This document shows, piece after piece, positions 18,638 through 30,724 of a stretch of DNA of 64,000 nt. Made by a program: the position numbers and the translations under genes. Origin of the DNA: Lodderomyces elongisporus (lineage: Eukaryota > Ascomycota > Pichiomycetes > Serinales > Debaryomycetaceae); assembly GCF_030384665.1 (NCBI RefSeq), contig NC_083676.1:744001-808000 (forward strand). The letters are read 5' to 3'. Position 1 is the stretch's first letter. Each line of letters starts with the position of its first letter. Under the pieces are notes generated by a model. It was given only the letters and a program-made list of their open reading frames with translations. It ran no database searches and was not told where the DNA came from.

Positions 18638-20624
18638 TGTTTAAGATTTAATTAAGTAAACTAACTGGTAAAGTCTGACTCGTTTAAACTGTACTAAGTG
18701 AGACTTTGGTTGTGGGTTTACTTCTGGCGAAAGAAGAAGAAGAAGAAGAAGGAAAAGAAGAAAAAGAAAAGTGTAAAAAAAGGTTTGAGGTCACAAGGGT
18801 TTTGTTTGTGGATATTTATACTACACCAAGTAGCCCTCTCGCCACGCCTTGTAGTTGGAGATTAACAAGTAAATTGTGTTATGCCATATACATTGTGGTT
18901 GCAAAACCCGCGAGGAAGTGAGGGGGGAACAGAAGGGCGGAAAGTCCCTTCTGGTAGCCCAGCAGTGTGTGTGCAATTGTATGTGCTACCAAACGCGTCA
19001 TAACAAAAAACCAAATGGGTGCTGCCAAATGGGTGCTGCCAAATGGGTGCTGCCAATAGTATGTGGCTGTAGCAGAAAGTGGACAACCAGAGTGGATGAA
19101 TTGTGTGTTTGGATGCATGTTGGCTCAACATTACCCACAGCCTTATACATCCTGCAATGCATCCTATCTCCACAAACAATCCTCGACTCATTGCAGGTTT
19201 GACAGCAATCCGTCGAAAATTGTTTGTGTGTGTTGATTATTCCTGCGAGTCTGGTGCGAATTTACGGGAAAATTGTGGGCTCAGCTACTCCCTCCCTCTT
19301 TCCCCGCCCCATACATTTACATCATATAGGCCGGATCCCAGGTTGAGCCCTAGGTTGAACCCCAGGCTGGATCCTATGTCAGTTCTACAAAAATGCGCCA
19401 CTTCCAGAACATAGGGAGAATCTGGCTCCTATCACTGCTGCTGCCCACTGTAGTGTTTTTTTGTAAAGTTTTTTGTAAAGTACACACGCACCCGCGCGCG
19501 TCCATCTTACGTGTATATTACGTGTATCTGAGGTTAACTCGTTCACAGCAGCTCACGTGCGCGTATACATACACATACTCCAACCCGAGATACTCTAGTT
19601 TGCAATGACAGCGATTGCGCGAAATATACAGAACGTTCAATTTTGTAGGCTGAATGCGAAATAGAAGAATGGTTCAATTACAAATAGCAGAGTGTTTACA
19701 TAAACAGAAAAGTGTGTTAATATTAGAAAAAAAAAGTGCAAAGATTAATAGCAGGAACAGCAACACCACCAAACATAACATCAGCAACACCATCAGCAAC
19801 ACCACCAGACATAACATCAGCAACACCATCAGCAACACCACCAGACATAACATCAGTAACACCACCAGACATAACACCAGCAACACAACCAGACATAACA
19901 TCAGCAACACAACCAGACATAACATCAGCAACACAACCAGCAACACCATCAGCAACGCAACCAGTGACACAACCAGGAAAAAACACCAGGAATAACACCA
20001 AAAACATTTCTGACAAGTTTGAATGGCATAGTTTGAGTTTGGTCGACGTCGGATAGCACACACTATAATAAATATGTTGGATATAATAAATATGATAAAT
20101 ATGATAAATATTAGTGGTGGTAGTAGTAGTGGTGCTATTCCAACACGAGCAAACAATGATTTTGATGCAACATTAACAAACCCCGGAAGCAGATTCCACA
20201 AGCTTTTCTTCTGCACCATCTGAAACAACTTGCACGGTGACTTACACAACCCAACCTGTGATAATATGATCCCGCTGTGCCTTGTTGATACCCCTAGTGC
20301 ATATGCATCCTCCACATTTTTCGTCCCCCGTACAAGATCATACGACAAAGGCGCCATTTTGTCGCAGGATCTGCCAAGTTCAGAATAAATGTGTGAGTCG
20401 GCAGCTACACTAGTGCAATGTTGTGGTAGGCTATGGGAAACGGTAGCAGAGGTCGGTGGGCTCCCCTGCTTTGGGATCATGGTTGGGTTTGTGATATAGT
20501 CATCCGTGAAGCAGCAACAGAGGTAACATCAGAAATAGCACCAGTGACAGTAACGTGCTTTTTTTTTGTCCGTCTGTTTTTGTTTTTTTTTTTTTTTTTT
20601 TGTTTTTTGTTTTTTTCCCTTTTA
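18638..20624. promoter_or_regulatory. Spacer 1: promoter of copy 1, downstream region of copy 2
   Basis: This includes the copy 1 leader (18638-18754, with GAA-rich stretch 18737-18770), an R block with three 14-bp repeats (19011-19054), the joint, and the L spacer with T-run 19. It is indistinguishable from spacers 0 (right part), 2 and 3. Confidence 0.75.
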
Positions 20625-22007
20625 TTACTTGGTTGAGACCAGCATTAGACTTTTGATCCTCGCTTTTATGTTCTTTATGTAGCGAGTGAAGCTGGTAGTT
20701 GGGGGTAGTGTTTTGATTTTGAACTTTTCTAGATGTAGTTCCCCCTCGATAACCTCAATGTGCTGATCTAAAGTCTTAATCAACCAAGCAGCGTATTCTT
20801 CTGGTGTTTTGACATTTGCTCTGCCAAACCTAAAAAACCTTCTAAACCCCCTCTCCCTGGTGTATGTCCTGTGGTAGTCGACAATCCGAACTTGGATTCC
20901 TGGTCGACTACCCACTTTTCTCTCCACCCCAACTAGAAGCTTATAGCCTGTTTTGTTTCTGGCTATAAGATGGGTCGTGTCCCTTTGCAATTTGTGAAGG
21001 ATGTCCTCGCGTTCTTTGGTAAGTAAGGGGAAGCGGACATTGCCTGTTGGACAGCCCTGGTCAATGGGGTGGTATAATGGCCTCAGAAATGAGGACTTAT
21101 GGACAACGGAGTTGGTGCAAAGTGTTGCGAAGGTGGGTCTGGGTTCGCCCATGTCACATGCTTGTTTGTTCCTGCGTGTCACGTAATTGTATGTGCGTGT
21201 GGTGTTTGTGTTTGTGTTTGTGTTTGTGTTTGTGTTTGTGTCTGTGTTTGTGTCTGTAAATGTGTATGTGTTTGAGGTATATGTGTTTTTCGGGCTTGTT
21301 TCTTGTGTGCCCAAGTAATATACCTCAGTTGCTTGGTGCTCGTATGCCGGACTTACTGCATAGATAGTTTCCTCCCCTCCAAAATTCATTTTCAAGAGTT
21401 GGAAGTGGGGAAGTATCAATGATGCCTCTTTGTAGTGGCTTCCCATTCTGGGAAGCTCTCTCCTGATGTCTTGGGAGTGTTCGTCTGAAATCTTGTAGAT
21501 GAGAAATTTTCCATCTGTAGATTTGTAGGCGGTGCTGCCTATTTTTGTTATGGAGTCTTCCATGGACGCAAATGACTGTAAATAGGTGGATTCCAGGCAT
21601 CCCCACAGCTTTCTTACTCTTTGAAACAGCTTTGCATGGTAGGACTCGATATTGGTTGTGTATTCTTGGTGCCTAAGAAAAACACTGAAAGTTTCGTCGT
21701 ACTTCCAGGTTCTCCTGAGGCAGTCGGCAATACTTTTGTGTATTCCCTCTACAAGAAGAAACCTTTCGGCCTCTTTCTTGGTAAGCTTTTTAACTGGTGT
21801 TTCCAGCAGTGGTGCACCTGAGGGTGATTTCCCAGGTGCTTGCGAAGGTTTGAATCCCTTCGCCAAAGTTGATTTGAGGTTTTGGAAAACCTGCTTGGTT
21901 GATTGGGGTACAGGTTCTCCGGGAAGTTGAAACCGAACCTTGCGTTCGGCTGGTTTTTCCCCCTTTGACTTGGGGGAGGTGTTAAAAGCGTTTTTGAAAA
22001 ATGACAT
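20625..22007 (-). CDS. PIP-kinase-fold pseudokinase, array copy 2 (460 aa)
   Basis: The protein is identical to copy 1, including Tyr171 and Gly354 at the catalytic positions. The TATA element is at 22181-22190. The offset from copy 1 is exactly 3370 bp, and I see no length difference at any variable site. This suggests a very recent duplication or conversion with copies 1 and 3. Confidence 0.85.
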   Translation of the reverse strand: MSFFKNAFNTSPKSKGEKPAERKVRFQLPGEPVPQSTKQVFQNLKSTLAKGFKPSQAPGKSPSGAPLLETPVKKLTKKEAERFLLVEGIHKSIADCLRRTWKYDETFSVFLRHQEYTTNIESYHAKLFQRVRKLWGCLESTYLQSFASMEDSITKIGSTAYKSTDGKFLIYKISDEHSQDIRRELPRMGSHYKEASLILPHFQLLKMNFGGEETIYAVSPAYEHQATEVYYLGTQETSPKNTYTSNTYTFTDTNTDTNTNTNTNTNTNTTRTYNYVTRRNKQACDMGEPRPTFATLCTNSVVHKSSFLRPLYHPIDQGCPTGNVRFPLLTKEREDILHKLQRDTTHLIARNKTGYKLLVGVERKVGSRPGIQVRIVDYHRTYTRERGFRRFFRFGRANVKTPEEYAAWLIKTLDQHIEVIEGELHLEKFKIKTLPPTTSFTRYIKNIKARIKSLMLVSTK

Positions 22008-23994
22008 TGTTTAAGATTTAATTAAGTAAACTAACTGGTAAAGTCTGACTCGTTTAAACTGTACTAAGTGAGACTTTGGTTGTGGGTTTACTTCTGGCGA
22101 AAGAAGAAGAAGAAGAAGAAGGAAAAGAAGAAAAAGAAAAGTGTAAAAAAAGGTTTGAGGTCACAAGGGTTTTGTTTGTGGATATTTATACTACACCAAG
22201 TAGCCCTCTCGCCACGCCTTGTAGTTGGAGATTAACAAGTAAATTGTGTTATGCCATATACATTGTGGTTGCAAAACCCGCGAGGAAGTGAGGGGGGAAC
22301 AGAAGGGCGGAAAGTCCCTTCTGGTAGCCCAGCAGTGTGTGTGCAATTGTATGTGCTACCAAACGCGTCATAACAAAAAACCAAATGGGTGCTGCCAAAT
22401 GGGTGCTGCCAAATGGGTGCTGCCAATAGTATGTGGCTGTAGCAGAAAGTGGACAACCAGAGTGGATGAATTGTGTGTTTGGATGCATGTTGGCTCAACA
22501 TTACCCACAGCCTTATACATCCTGCAATGCATCCTATCTCCACAAACAATCCTCGACTCATTGCAGGTTTGACAGCAATCCGTCGAAAATTGTTTGTGTG
22601 TGTTGATTATTCCTGCGAGTCTGGTGCGAATTTACGGGAAAATTGTGGGCTCAGCTACTCCCTCCCTCTTTCCCCGCCCCATACATTTACATCATATAGG
22701 CCGGATCCCAGGTTGAGCCCTAGGTTGAACCCCAGGCTGGATCCTATGTCAGTTCTACAAAAATGCGCCACTTCCAGAACATAGGGAGAATCTGGCTCCT
22801 ATCACTGCTGCTGCCCACTGTAGTGTTTTTTTGTAAAGTTTTTTGTAAAGTACACACGCACCCGCGCGCGTCCATCTTACGTGTATATTACGTGTATCTG
22901 AGGTTAACTCGTTCACAGCAGCTCACGTGCGCGTATACATACACATACTCCAACCCGAGATACTCTAGTTTGCAATGACAGCGATTGCGCGAAATATACA
23001 GAACGTTCAATTTTGTAGGCTGAATGCGAAATAGAAGAATGGTTCAATTACAAATAGCAGAGTGTTTACATAAACAGAAAAGTGTGTTAATATTAGAAAA
23101 AAAAAGTGCAAAGATTAATAGCAGGAACAGCAACACCACCAAACATAACATCAGCAACACCATCAGCAACACCACCAGACATAACATCAGCAACACCATC
23201 AGCAACACCACCAGACATAACATCAGTAACACCACCAGACATAACACCAGCAACACAACCAGACATAACATCAGCAACACAACCAGACATAACATCAGCA
23301 ACACAACCAGCAACACCATCAGCAACGCAACCAGTGACACAACCAGGAAAAAACACCAGGAATAACACCAAAAACATTTCTGACAAGTTTGAATGGCATA
23401 GTTTGAGTTTGGTCGACGTCGGATAGCACACACTATAATAAATATGTTGGATATAATAAATATGATAAATATGATAAATATTAGTGGTGGTAGTAGTAGT
23501 GGTGCTATTCCAACACGAGCAAACAATGATTTTGATGCAACATTAACAAACCCCGGAAGCAGATTCCACAAGCTTTTCTTCTGCACCATCTGAAACAACT
23601 TGCACGGTGACTTACACAACCCAACCTGTGATAATATGATCCCGCTGTGCCTTGTTGATACCCCTAGTGCATATGCATCCTCCACATTTTTCGTCCCCCG
23701 TACAAGATCATACGACAAAGGCGCCATTTTGTCGCAGGATCTGCCAAGTTCAGAATAAATGTGTGAGTCGGCAGCTACACTAGTGCAATGTTGTGGTAGG
23801 CTATGGGAAACGGTAGCAGAGGTCGGTGGGCTCCCCTGCTTTGGGATCATGGTTGGGTTTGTGATATAGTCATCCGTGAAGCAGCAACAGAGGTAACATC
23901 AGAAATAGCACCAGTGACAGTAACGTGCTTTTTTTTTGTCCGTCTGTTTTTGTTTTTTTTTTTTTTTTTTTGTTTTTTGTTTTTTTCCCTTTTA
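22008..23994. promoter_or_regulatory. Spacer 2: promoter of copy 2, downstream region of copy 3
   Basis: Same content as spacer 1: three 14-bp repeats (22381-22424) and T-run of 19 before the copy 3 stop. Confidence 0.75.
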
Positions 23995-25377
23995 TTACTT
24001 GGTTGAGACCAGCATTAGACTTTTGATCCTCGCTTTTATGTTCTTTATGTAGCGAGTGAAGCTGGTAGTTGGGGGTAGTGTTTTGATTTTGAACTTTTCT
24101 AGATGTAGTTCCCCCTCGATAACCTCAATGTGCTGATCTAAAGTCTTAATCAACCAAGCAGCGTATTCTTCTGGTGTTTTGACATTTGCTCTGCCAAACC
24201 TAAAAAACCTTCTAAACCCCCTCTCCCTGGTGTATGTCCTGTGGTAGTCGACAATCCGAACTTGGATTCCTGGTCGACTACCCACTTTTCTCTCCACCCC
24301 AACTAGAAGCTTATAGCCTGTTTTGTTTCTGGCTATAAGATGGGTCGTGTCCCTTTGCAATTTGTGAAGGATGTCCTCGCGTTCTTTGGTAAGTAAGGGG
24401 AAGCGGACATTGCCTGTTGGACAGCCCTGGTCAATGGGGTGGTATAATGGCCTCAGAAATGAGGACTTATGGACAACGGAGTTGGTGCAAAGTGTTGCGA
24501 AGGTGGGTCTGGGTTCGCCCATGTCACATGCTTGTTTGTTCCTGCGTGTCACGTAATTGTATGTGCGTGTGGTGTTTGTGTTTGTGTTTGTGTTTGTGTT
24601 TGTGTTTGTGTCTGTGTTTGTGTCTGTAAATGTGTATGTGTTTGAGGTATATGTGTTTTTCGGGCTTGTTTCTTGTGTGCCCAAGTAATATACCTCAGTT
24701 GCTTGGTGCTCGTATGCCGGACTTACTGCATAGATAGTTTCCTCCCCTCCAAAATTCATTTTCAAGAGTTGGAAGTGGGGAAGTATCAATGATGCCTCTT
24801 TGTAGTGGCTTCCCATTCTGGGAAGCTCTCTCCTGATGTCTTGGGAGTGTTCGTCTGAAATCTTGTAGATGAGAAATTTTCCATCTGTAGATTTGTAGGC
24901 GGTGCTGCCTATTTTTGTTATGGAGTCTTCCATGGACGCAAATGACTGTAAATAGGTGGATTCCAGGCATCCCCACAGCTTTCTTACTCTTTGAAACAGC
25001 TTTGCATGGTAGGACTCGATATTGGTTGTGTATTCTTGGTGCCTAAGAAAAACACTGAAAGTTTCGTCGTACTTCCAGGTTCTCCTGAGGCAGTCGGCAA
25101 TACTTTTGTGTATTCCCTCTACAAGAAGAAACCTTTCGGCCTCTTTCTTGGTAAGCTTTTTAACTGGTGTTTCCAGCAGTGGTGCACCTGAGGGTGATTT
25201 CCCAGGTGCTTGCGAAGGTTTGAATCCCTTCGCCAAAGTTGATTTGAGGTTTTGGAAAACCTGCTTGGTTGATTGGGGTACAGGTTCTCCGGGAAGTTGA
25301 AACCGAACCTTGCGTTCGGCTGGTTTTTCCCCCTTTGACTTGGGGGAGGTGTTAAAAGCGTTTTTGAAAAATGACAT
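23995..25377 (-). CDS. PIP-kinase-fold pseudokinase, array copy 3 (460 aa)
   Basis: The protein is identical to copies 1 and 2, exactly 3370 bp from copy 2. It is the last member of the left haplotype (T-run 19, three 14-bp promoter repeats). The TATA element is at 25551-25560. Confidence 0.85.
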   Translation of the reverse strand: MSFFKNAFNTSPKSKGEKPAERKVRFQLPGEPVPQSTKQVFQNLKSTLAKGFKPSQAPGKSPSGAPLLETPVKKLTKKEAERFLLVEGIHKSIADCLRRTWKYDETFSVFLRHQEYTTNIESYHAKLFQRVRKLWGCLESTYLQSFASMEDSITKIGSTAYKSTDGKFLIYKISDEHSQDIRRELPRMGSHYKEASLILPHFQLLKMNFGGEETIYAVSPAYEHQATEVYYLGTQETSPKNTYTSNTYTFTDTNTDTNTNTNTNTNTNTTRTYNYVTRRNKQACDMGEPRPTFATLCTNSVVHKSSFLRPLYHPIDQGCPTGNVRFPLLTKEREDILHKLQRDTTHLIARNKTGYKLLVGVERKVGSRPGIQVRIVDYHRTYTRERGFRRFFRFGRANVKTPEEYAAWLIKTLDQHIEVIEGELHLEKFKIKTLPPTTSFTRYIKNIKARIKSLMLVSTK

Positions 25378-27366
25378 TGTTTAAGATTTAATTAAGTAAA
25401 CTAACTGGTAAAGTCTGACTCGTTTAAACTGTACTAAGTGAGACTTTGGTTGTGGGTTTACTTCTGGCGAAAGAAGAAGAAGAAGAAGAAGGAAAAGAAG
25501 AAAAAGAAAAGTGTAAAAAAAGGTTTGAGGTCACAAGGGTTTTGTTTGTGGATATTTATACTACACCAAGTAGCCCTCTCGCCACGCCTTGTAGTTGGAG
25601 ATTAACAAGTAAATTGTGTTATGCCATATACATTGTGGTTGCAAAACCCGCGAGGAAGTGAGGGGGGAACAGAAGGGCGGAAAGTCCCTTCTGGTAGCCC
25701 AGCAGTGTGTGTGCAATTGTATGTGCTACCAAACGCGTCATAACAAAAAACCAAATGGGTGCTGCCAAATGGGTGCTGCCAAATGGGTGCTGCCAATAGT
25801 ATGTGGCTGTAGCAGAAAGTGGACAACCAGAGTGGATGAATTGTGTGTTTGGATGCATGTTGGCTCAACATTACCCACAGCCTTATACATCCTGCAATGC
25901 ATCCTATCTCCACAAACAATCCTCGACTCATTGCAGGTTTGACAGCAATCCGTCGAAAATTGTTTGTGTGTGTTGATTATTCCTGCGAGTCTGGTGCGAA
26001 TTTACGGGAAAATTGTGGGCTCAGCTACTCCCTCCCTCTTTCCCCGCCCCATACATTTACATCATATAGGCCGGATCCCAGGTTGAGCCCTAGGTTGAAC
26101 CCCAGGCTGGATCCTATGTCAGTTCTACAAAAATGCGCCACTTCCAGAACATAGGGAGAATCTGGCTCCTATCACTGCTGCTGCCCACTGTAGTGTTTTT
26201 TTGTAAAGTTTTTTGTAAAGTACACACGCACCCGCGCGCGTCCATCTTACGTGTATATTACGTGTATCTGAGGTTAACTCGTTCACAGCAGCTCACGTGC
26301 GCGTATACATACACATACTCCAACCCGAGATACTCTAGTTTGCAATGACAGCGATTGCGCGAAATATACAGAACGTTCAATTTTGTAGGCTGAATGCGAA
26401 ATAGAAGAATGGTTCAATTACAAATAGCAGAGTGTTTACATAAACAGAAAAGTGTGTTAATATTAGAAAAAAAAAGTGCAAAGATTAATAGCAGGAACAG
26501 CAACACCACCAAACATAACATCAGCAACACCATCAGCAACACCACCAGACATAACATCAGCAACACCATCAGCAACACCACCAGACATAACATCAGTAAC
26601 ACCACCAGACATAACACCAGCAACACAACCAGACATAACATCAGCAACACAACCAGACATAACATCAGCAACACAACCAGCAACACCATCAGCAACGCAA
26701 CCAGTGACACAACCAGGAAAAAACACCAGGAATAACACCAAAAACATTTCTGACAAGTTTGAATGGCATAGTTTGAGTTTGGTCGACGTCGGATAGCACA
26801 CACTATAATAAATATGTTGGATATAATAAATATGATAAATATGATAAATATTAGTGGTGGTAGTAGTAGTGGTGCTATTCCAACACGAGCAAACAATGAT
26901 TTTGATGCAACATTAACAAACCCCGGAAGCAGATTCCACAAGCTTTTCTTCTGCACCATCTGAAACAACTTGCACGGTGACTTACACAACCCAACCTGTG
27001 ATAATATGATCCCGCTGTGCCTTGTTGATACCCCTAGTGCATATGCATCCTCCACATTTTTCGTCCCCCGTACAAGATCATACGACAAAGGCGCCATTTT
27101 GTCGCAGGATCTGCCAAGTTCAGAATAAATGTGTGAGTCGGCAGCTACACTAGTGCAATGTTGTGGTAGGCTATGGGAAACGGTAGCAGAGGTCGGTGGG
27201 CTCCCCTGCTTTGGGATCATGGTTGGGTTTGTGATATAGTCATCCGTGAAGCAGCAACAGAGGTAACATCAGAAATAGCACCAGTGACAGTAACGTGCTT
27301 TTTTTTTGTCCGTCTGTTTTTGTTTTTTTTTTTTTTTTTTTTTGTTTTTTGTTTTTTTCCCTTTTA
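25378..27366. promoter_or_regulatory. Spacer 3: promoter of copy 3, downstream region of copy 4
   Basis: Three 14-bp repeats are at 25751-25794, but the T-run before the copy 4 stop is 21 rather than 19. The switch from the left to the right haplotype therefore happens inside this spacer. Confidence 0.75.
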
Positions 27367-28749
27367 TTACTTGGTTGAGACCAGCATTAGACTTTTGATC
27401 CTCGCTTTTATGTTCTTTATGTAGCGAGTGAAGCTGGTAGTTGGGGGTAGTGTTTTGATTTTGAACTTTTCTAGATGTAGTTCCCCCTCGATAACCTCAA
27501 TGTGCTGATCTAAAGTCTTAATCAACCAAGCAGCGTATTCTTCTGGTGTTTTGACATTTGCTCTGCCAAACCTAAAAAACCTTCTAAACCCCCTCTCCCT
27601 GGTGTATGTCCTGTGGTAGTCGACAATCCGAACTTGGATTCCTGGTCGACTACCCACTTTTCTCTCCACCCCAACTAGAAGCTTATAGCCTGTTTTGTTT
27701 CTGGCTATAAGATGGGTCGTGTCCCTTTGCAATTTGTGAAGGATGTCCTCGCGTTCTTTGGTAAGTAAGGGGAAGCGGACATTGCCTGTTGGACAGCCCT
27801 GGTCAATGGGGTGGTATAATGGCCTCAGAAATGAGGACTTATGGACAACGGAGTTGGTGCAAAGTGTTGCGAAGGTGGGTCTGGGTTCGCCCATGTCACA
27901 TGCTTGTTTGTTCCTGCGTGTCACGTAATTGTATGTGCGTGTGGTGTTTGTGTTTGTGTTTGTGTTTGTGTTTGTGTTTGTGTCTGTGTTTGTGTCTGTA
28001 AATGTGTATGTGTTTGAGGTATATGTGTTTTTCGGGCTTGTTTCTTGTGTGCCCAAGTAATATACCTCAGTTGCTTGGTGCTCGTATGCCGGACTTACTG
28101 CATAGATAGTTTCCTCCCCTCCAAAATTCATTTTCAAGAGTTGGAAGTGGGGAAGTATCAATGATGCCTCTTTGTAGTGGCTTCCCATTCTGGGAAGCTC
28201 TCTCCTGATGTCTTGGGAGTGTTCGTCTGAAATCTTGTAGATGAGAAATTTTCCATCTGTAGATTTGTAGGCGGTGCTGCCTATTTTTGTTATGGAGTCT
28301 TCCATGGACGCAAATGACTGTAAATAGGTGGATTCCAGGCATCCCCACAGCTTTCTTACTCTTTGAAACAGCTTTGCATGGTAGGACTCGATATTGGTTG
28401 TGTATTCTTGGTGCCTAAGAAAAACACTGAAAGTTTCGTCGTACTTCCAGGTTCTCCTGAGGCAGTCGGCAATACTTTTGTGTATTCCCTCTACAAGAAG
28501 AAACCTTTCGGCCTCTTTCTTGGTAAGCTTTTTAACTGGTGTTTCCAGCAGTGGTGCACCTGAGGGTGATTTCCCAGGTGCTTGCGAAGGTTTGAATCCC
28601 TTCGCCAAAGTTGATTTGAGGTTTTGGAAAACCTGCTTGGTTGATTGGGGTACAGGTTCTCCGGGAAGTTGAAACCGAACCTTGCGTTCGGCTGGTTTTT
28701 CCCCCTTTGACTTGGGGGAGGTGTTAAAAGCGTTTTTGAAAAATGACAT
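27367..28749 (-). CDS. PIP-kinase-fold pseudokinase, array copy 4 (460 aa)
   Basis: The protein is identical to copies 1-3, but the flanks belong to the right haplotype (T-run 21 downstream, two 14-bp repeats in its promoter). The TATA element is at 28923-28932. Confidence 0.85.
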   Translation of the reverse strand: MSFFKNAFNTSPKSKGEKPAERKVRFQLPGEPVPQSTKQVFQNLKSTLAKGFKPSQAPGKSPSGAPLLETPVKKLTKKEAERFLLVEGIHKSIADCLRRTWKYDETFSVFLRHQEYTTNIESYHAKLFQRVRKLWGCLESTYLQSFASMEDSITKIGSTAYKSTDGKFLIYKISDEHSQDIRRELPRMGSHYKEASLILPHFQLLKMNFGGEETIYAVSPAYEHQATEVYYLGTQETSPKNTYTSNTYTFTDTNTDTNTNTNTNTNTNTTRTYNYVTRRNKQACDMGEPRPTFATLCTNSVVHKSSFLRPLYHPIDQGCPTGNVRFPLLTKEREDILHKLQRDTTHLIARNKTGYKLLVGVERKVGSRPGIQVRIVDYHRTYTRERGFRRFFRFGRANVKTPEEYAAWLIKTLDQHIEVIEGELHLEKFKIKTLPPTTSFTRYIKNIKARIKSLMLVSTK

Positions 28750-30724
28750 TGTTTAAGATTTAATTAAGTAAACTAACTGGTAAAGTCTGACTCGTTTAAA
28801 CTGTACTAAGTGAGACTTTGGTTGTGGGTTTACTTCTGGCGAAAGAAGAAGAAGAAGAAGAAGGAAAAGAAGAAAAAGAAAAGTGTAAAAAAAGGTTTGA
28901 GGTCACAAGGGTTTTGTTTGTGGATATTTATACTACACCAAGTAGCCCTCTCGCCACGCCTTGTAGTTGGAGATTAACAAGTAAATTGTGTTATGCCATA
29001 TACATTGTGGTTGCAAAACCCGCGAGGAAGTGAGGGGGGAACAGAAGGGCGGAAAGTCCCTTCTGGTAGCCCAGCAGTGTGTGTGCAATTGTATGTGCTA
29101 CCAAACGCGTCATAACAAAAAACCAAATGGGTGCTGCCAAATGGGTGCTGCCAATAGTATGTGGCTGTAGCAGAAAGTGGACAACCAGAGTGGATGAATT
29201 GTGTGTTTGGATGCATGTTGGCTCAACATTACCCACAGCCTTATACATCCTGCAATGCATCCTATCTCCACAAACAATCCTCGACTCATTGCAGGTTTGA
29301 CAGCAATCCGTCGAAAATTGTTTGTGTGTGTTGATTATTCCTGCGAGTCTGGTGCGAATTTACGGGAAAATTGTGGGCTCAGCTACTCCCTCCCTCTTTC
29401 CCCGCCCCATACATTTACATCATATAGGCCGGATCCCAGGTTGAGCCCTAGGTTGAACCCCAGGCTGGATCCTATGTCAGTTCTACAAAAATGCGCCACT
29501 TCCAGAACATAGGGAGAATCTGGCTCCTATCACTGCTGCTGCCCACTGTAGTGTTTTTTTGTAAAGTTTTTTGTAAAGTACACACGCACCCGCGCGCGTC
29601 CATCTTACGTGTATATTACGTGTATCTGAGGTTAACTCGTTCACAGCAGCTCACGTGCGCGTATACATACACATACTCCAACCCGAGATACTCTAGTTTG
29701 CAATGACAGCGATTGCGCGAAATATACAGAACGTTCAATTTTGTAGGCTGAATGCGAAATAGAAGAATGGTTCAATTACAAATAGCAGAGTGTTTACATA
29801 AACAGAAAAGTGTGTTAATATTAGAAAAAAAAAGTGCAAAGATTAATAGCAGGAACAGCAACACCACCAAACATAACATCAGCAACACCATCAGCAACAC
29901 CACCAGACATAACATCAGCAACACCATCAGCAACACCACCAGACATAACATCAGTAACACCACCAGACATAACACCAGCAACACAACCAGACATAACATC
30001 AGCAACACAACCAGACATAACATCAGCAACACAACCAGCAACACCATCAGCAACGCAACCAGTGACACAACCAGGAAAAAACACCAGGAATAACACCAAA
30101 AACATTTCTGACAAGTTTGAATGGCATAGTTTGAGTTTGGTCGACGTCGGATAGCACACACTATAATAAATATGTTGGATATAATAAATATGATAAATAT
30201 GATAAATATTAGTGGTGGTAGTAGTAGTGGTGCTATTCCAACACGAGCAAACAATGATTTTGATGCAACATTAACAAACCCCGGAAGCAGATTCCACAAG
30301 CTTTTCTTCTGCACCATCTGAAACAACTTGCACGGTGACTTACACAACCCAACCTGTGATAATATGATCCCGCTGTGCCTTGTTGATACCCCTAGTGCAT
30401 ATGCATCCTCCACATTTTTCGTCCCCCGTACAAGATCATACGACAAAGGCGCCATTTTGTCGCAGGATCTGCCAAGTTCAGAATAAATGTGTGAGTCGGC
30501 AGCTACACTAGTGCAATGTTGTGGTAGGCTATGGGAAACGGTAGCAGAGGTCGGTGGGCTCCCCTGCTTTGGGATCATGGTTGGGTTTGTGATATAGTCA
30601 TCCGTGAAGCAGCAACAGAGGTAACATCAGAAATAGCACCAGTGACAGTAACGTGCTTTTTTTTTGTCCGTCTGTTTTTGTTTTTTTTTTTTTTTTTTTT
30701 TGTTTTTTGTTTTTTTCCCTTTTA
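28750..30724. promoter_or_regulatory. Spacer 4: promoter of copy 4, downstream region of copy 5
   Basis: Two 14-bp repeats are at 29123-29152 and the T-run is 21. Otherwise it is as in spacer 1. Confidence 0.75.
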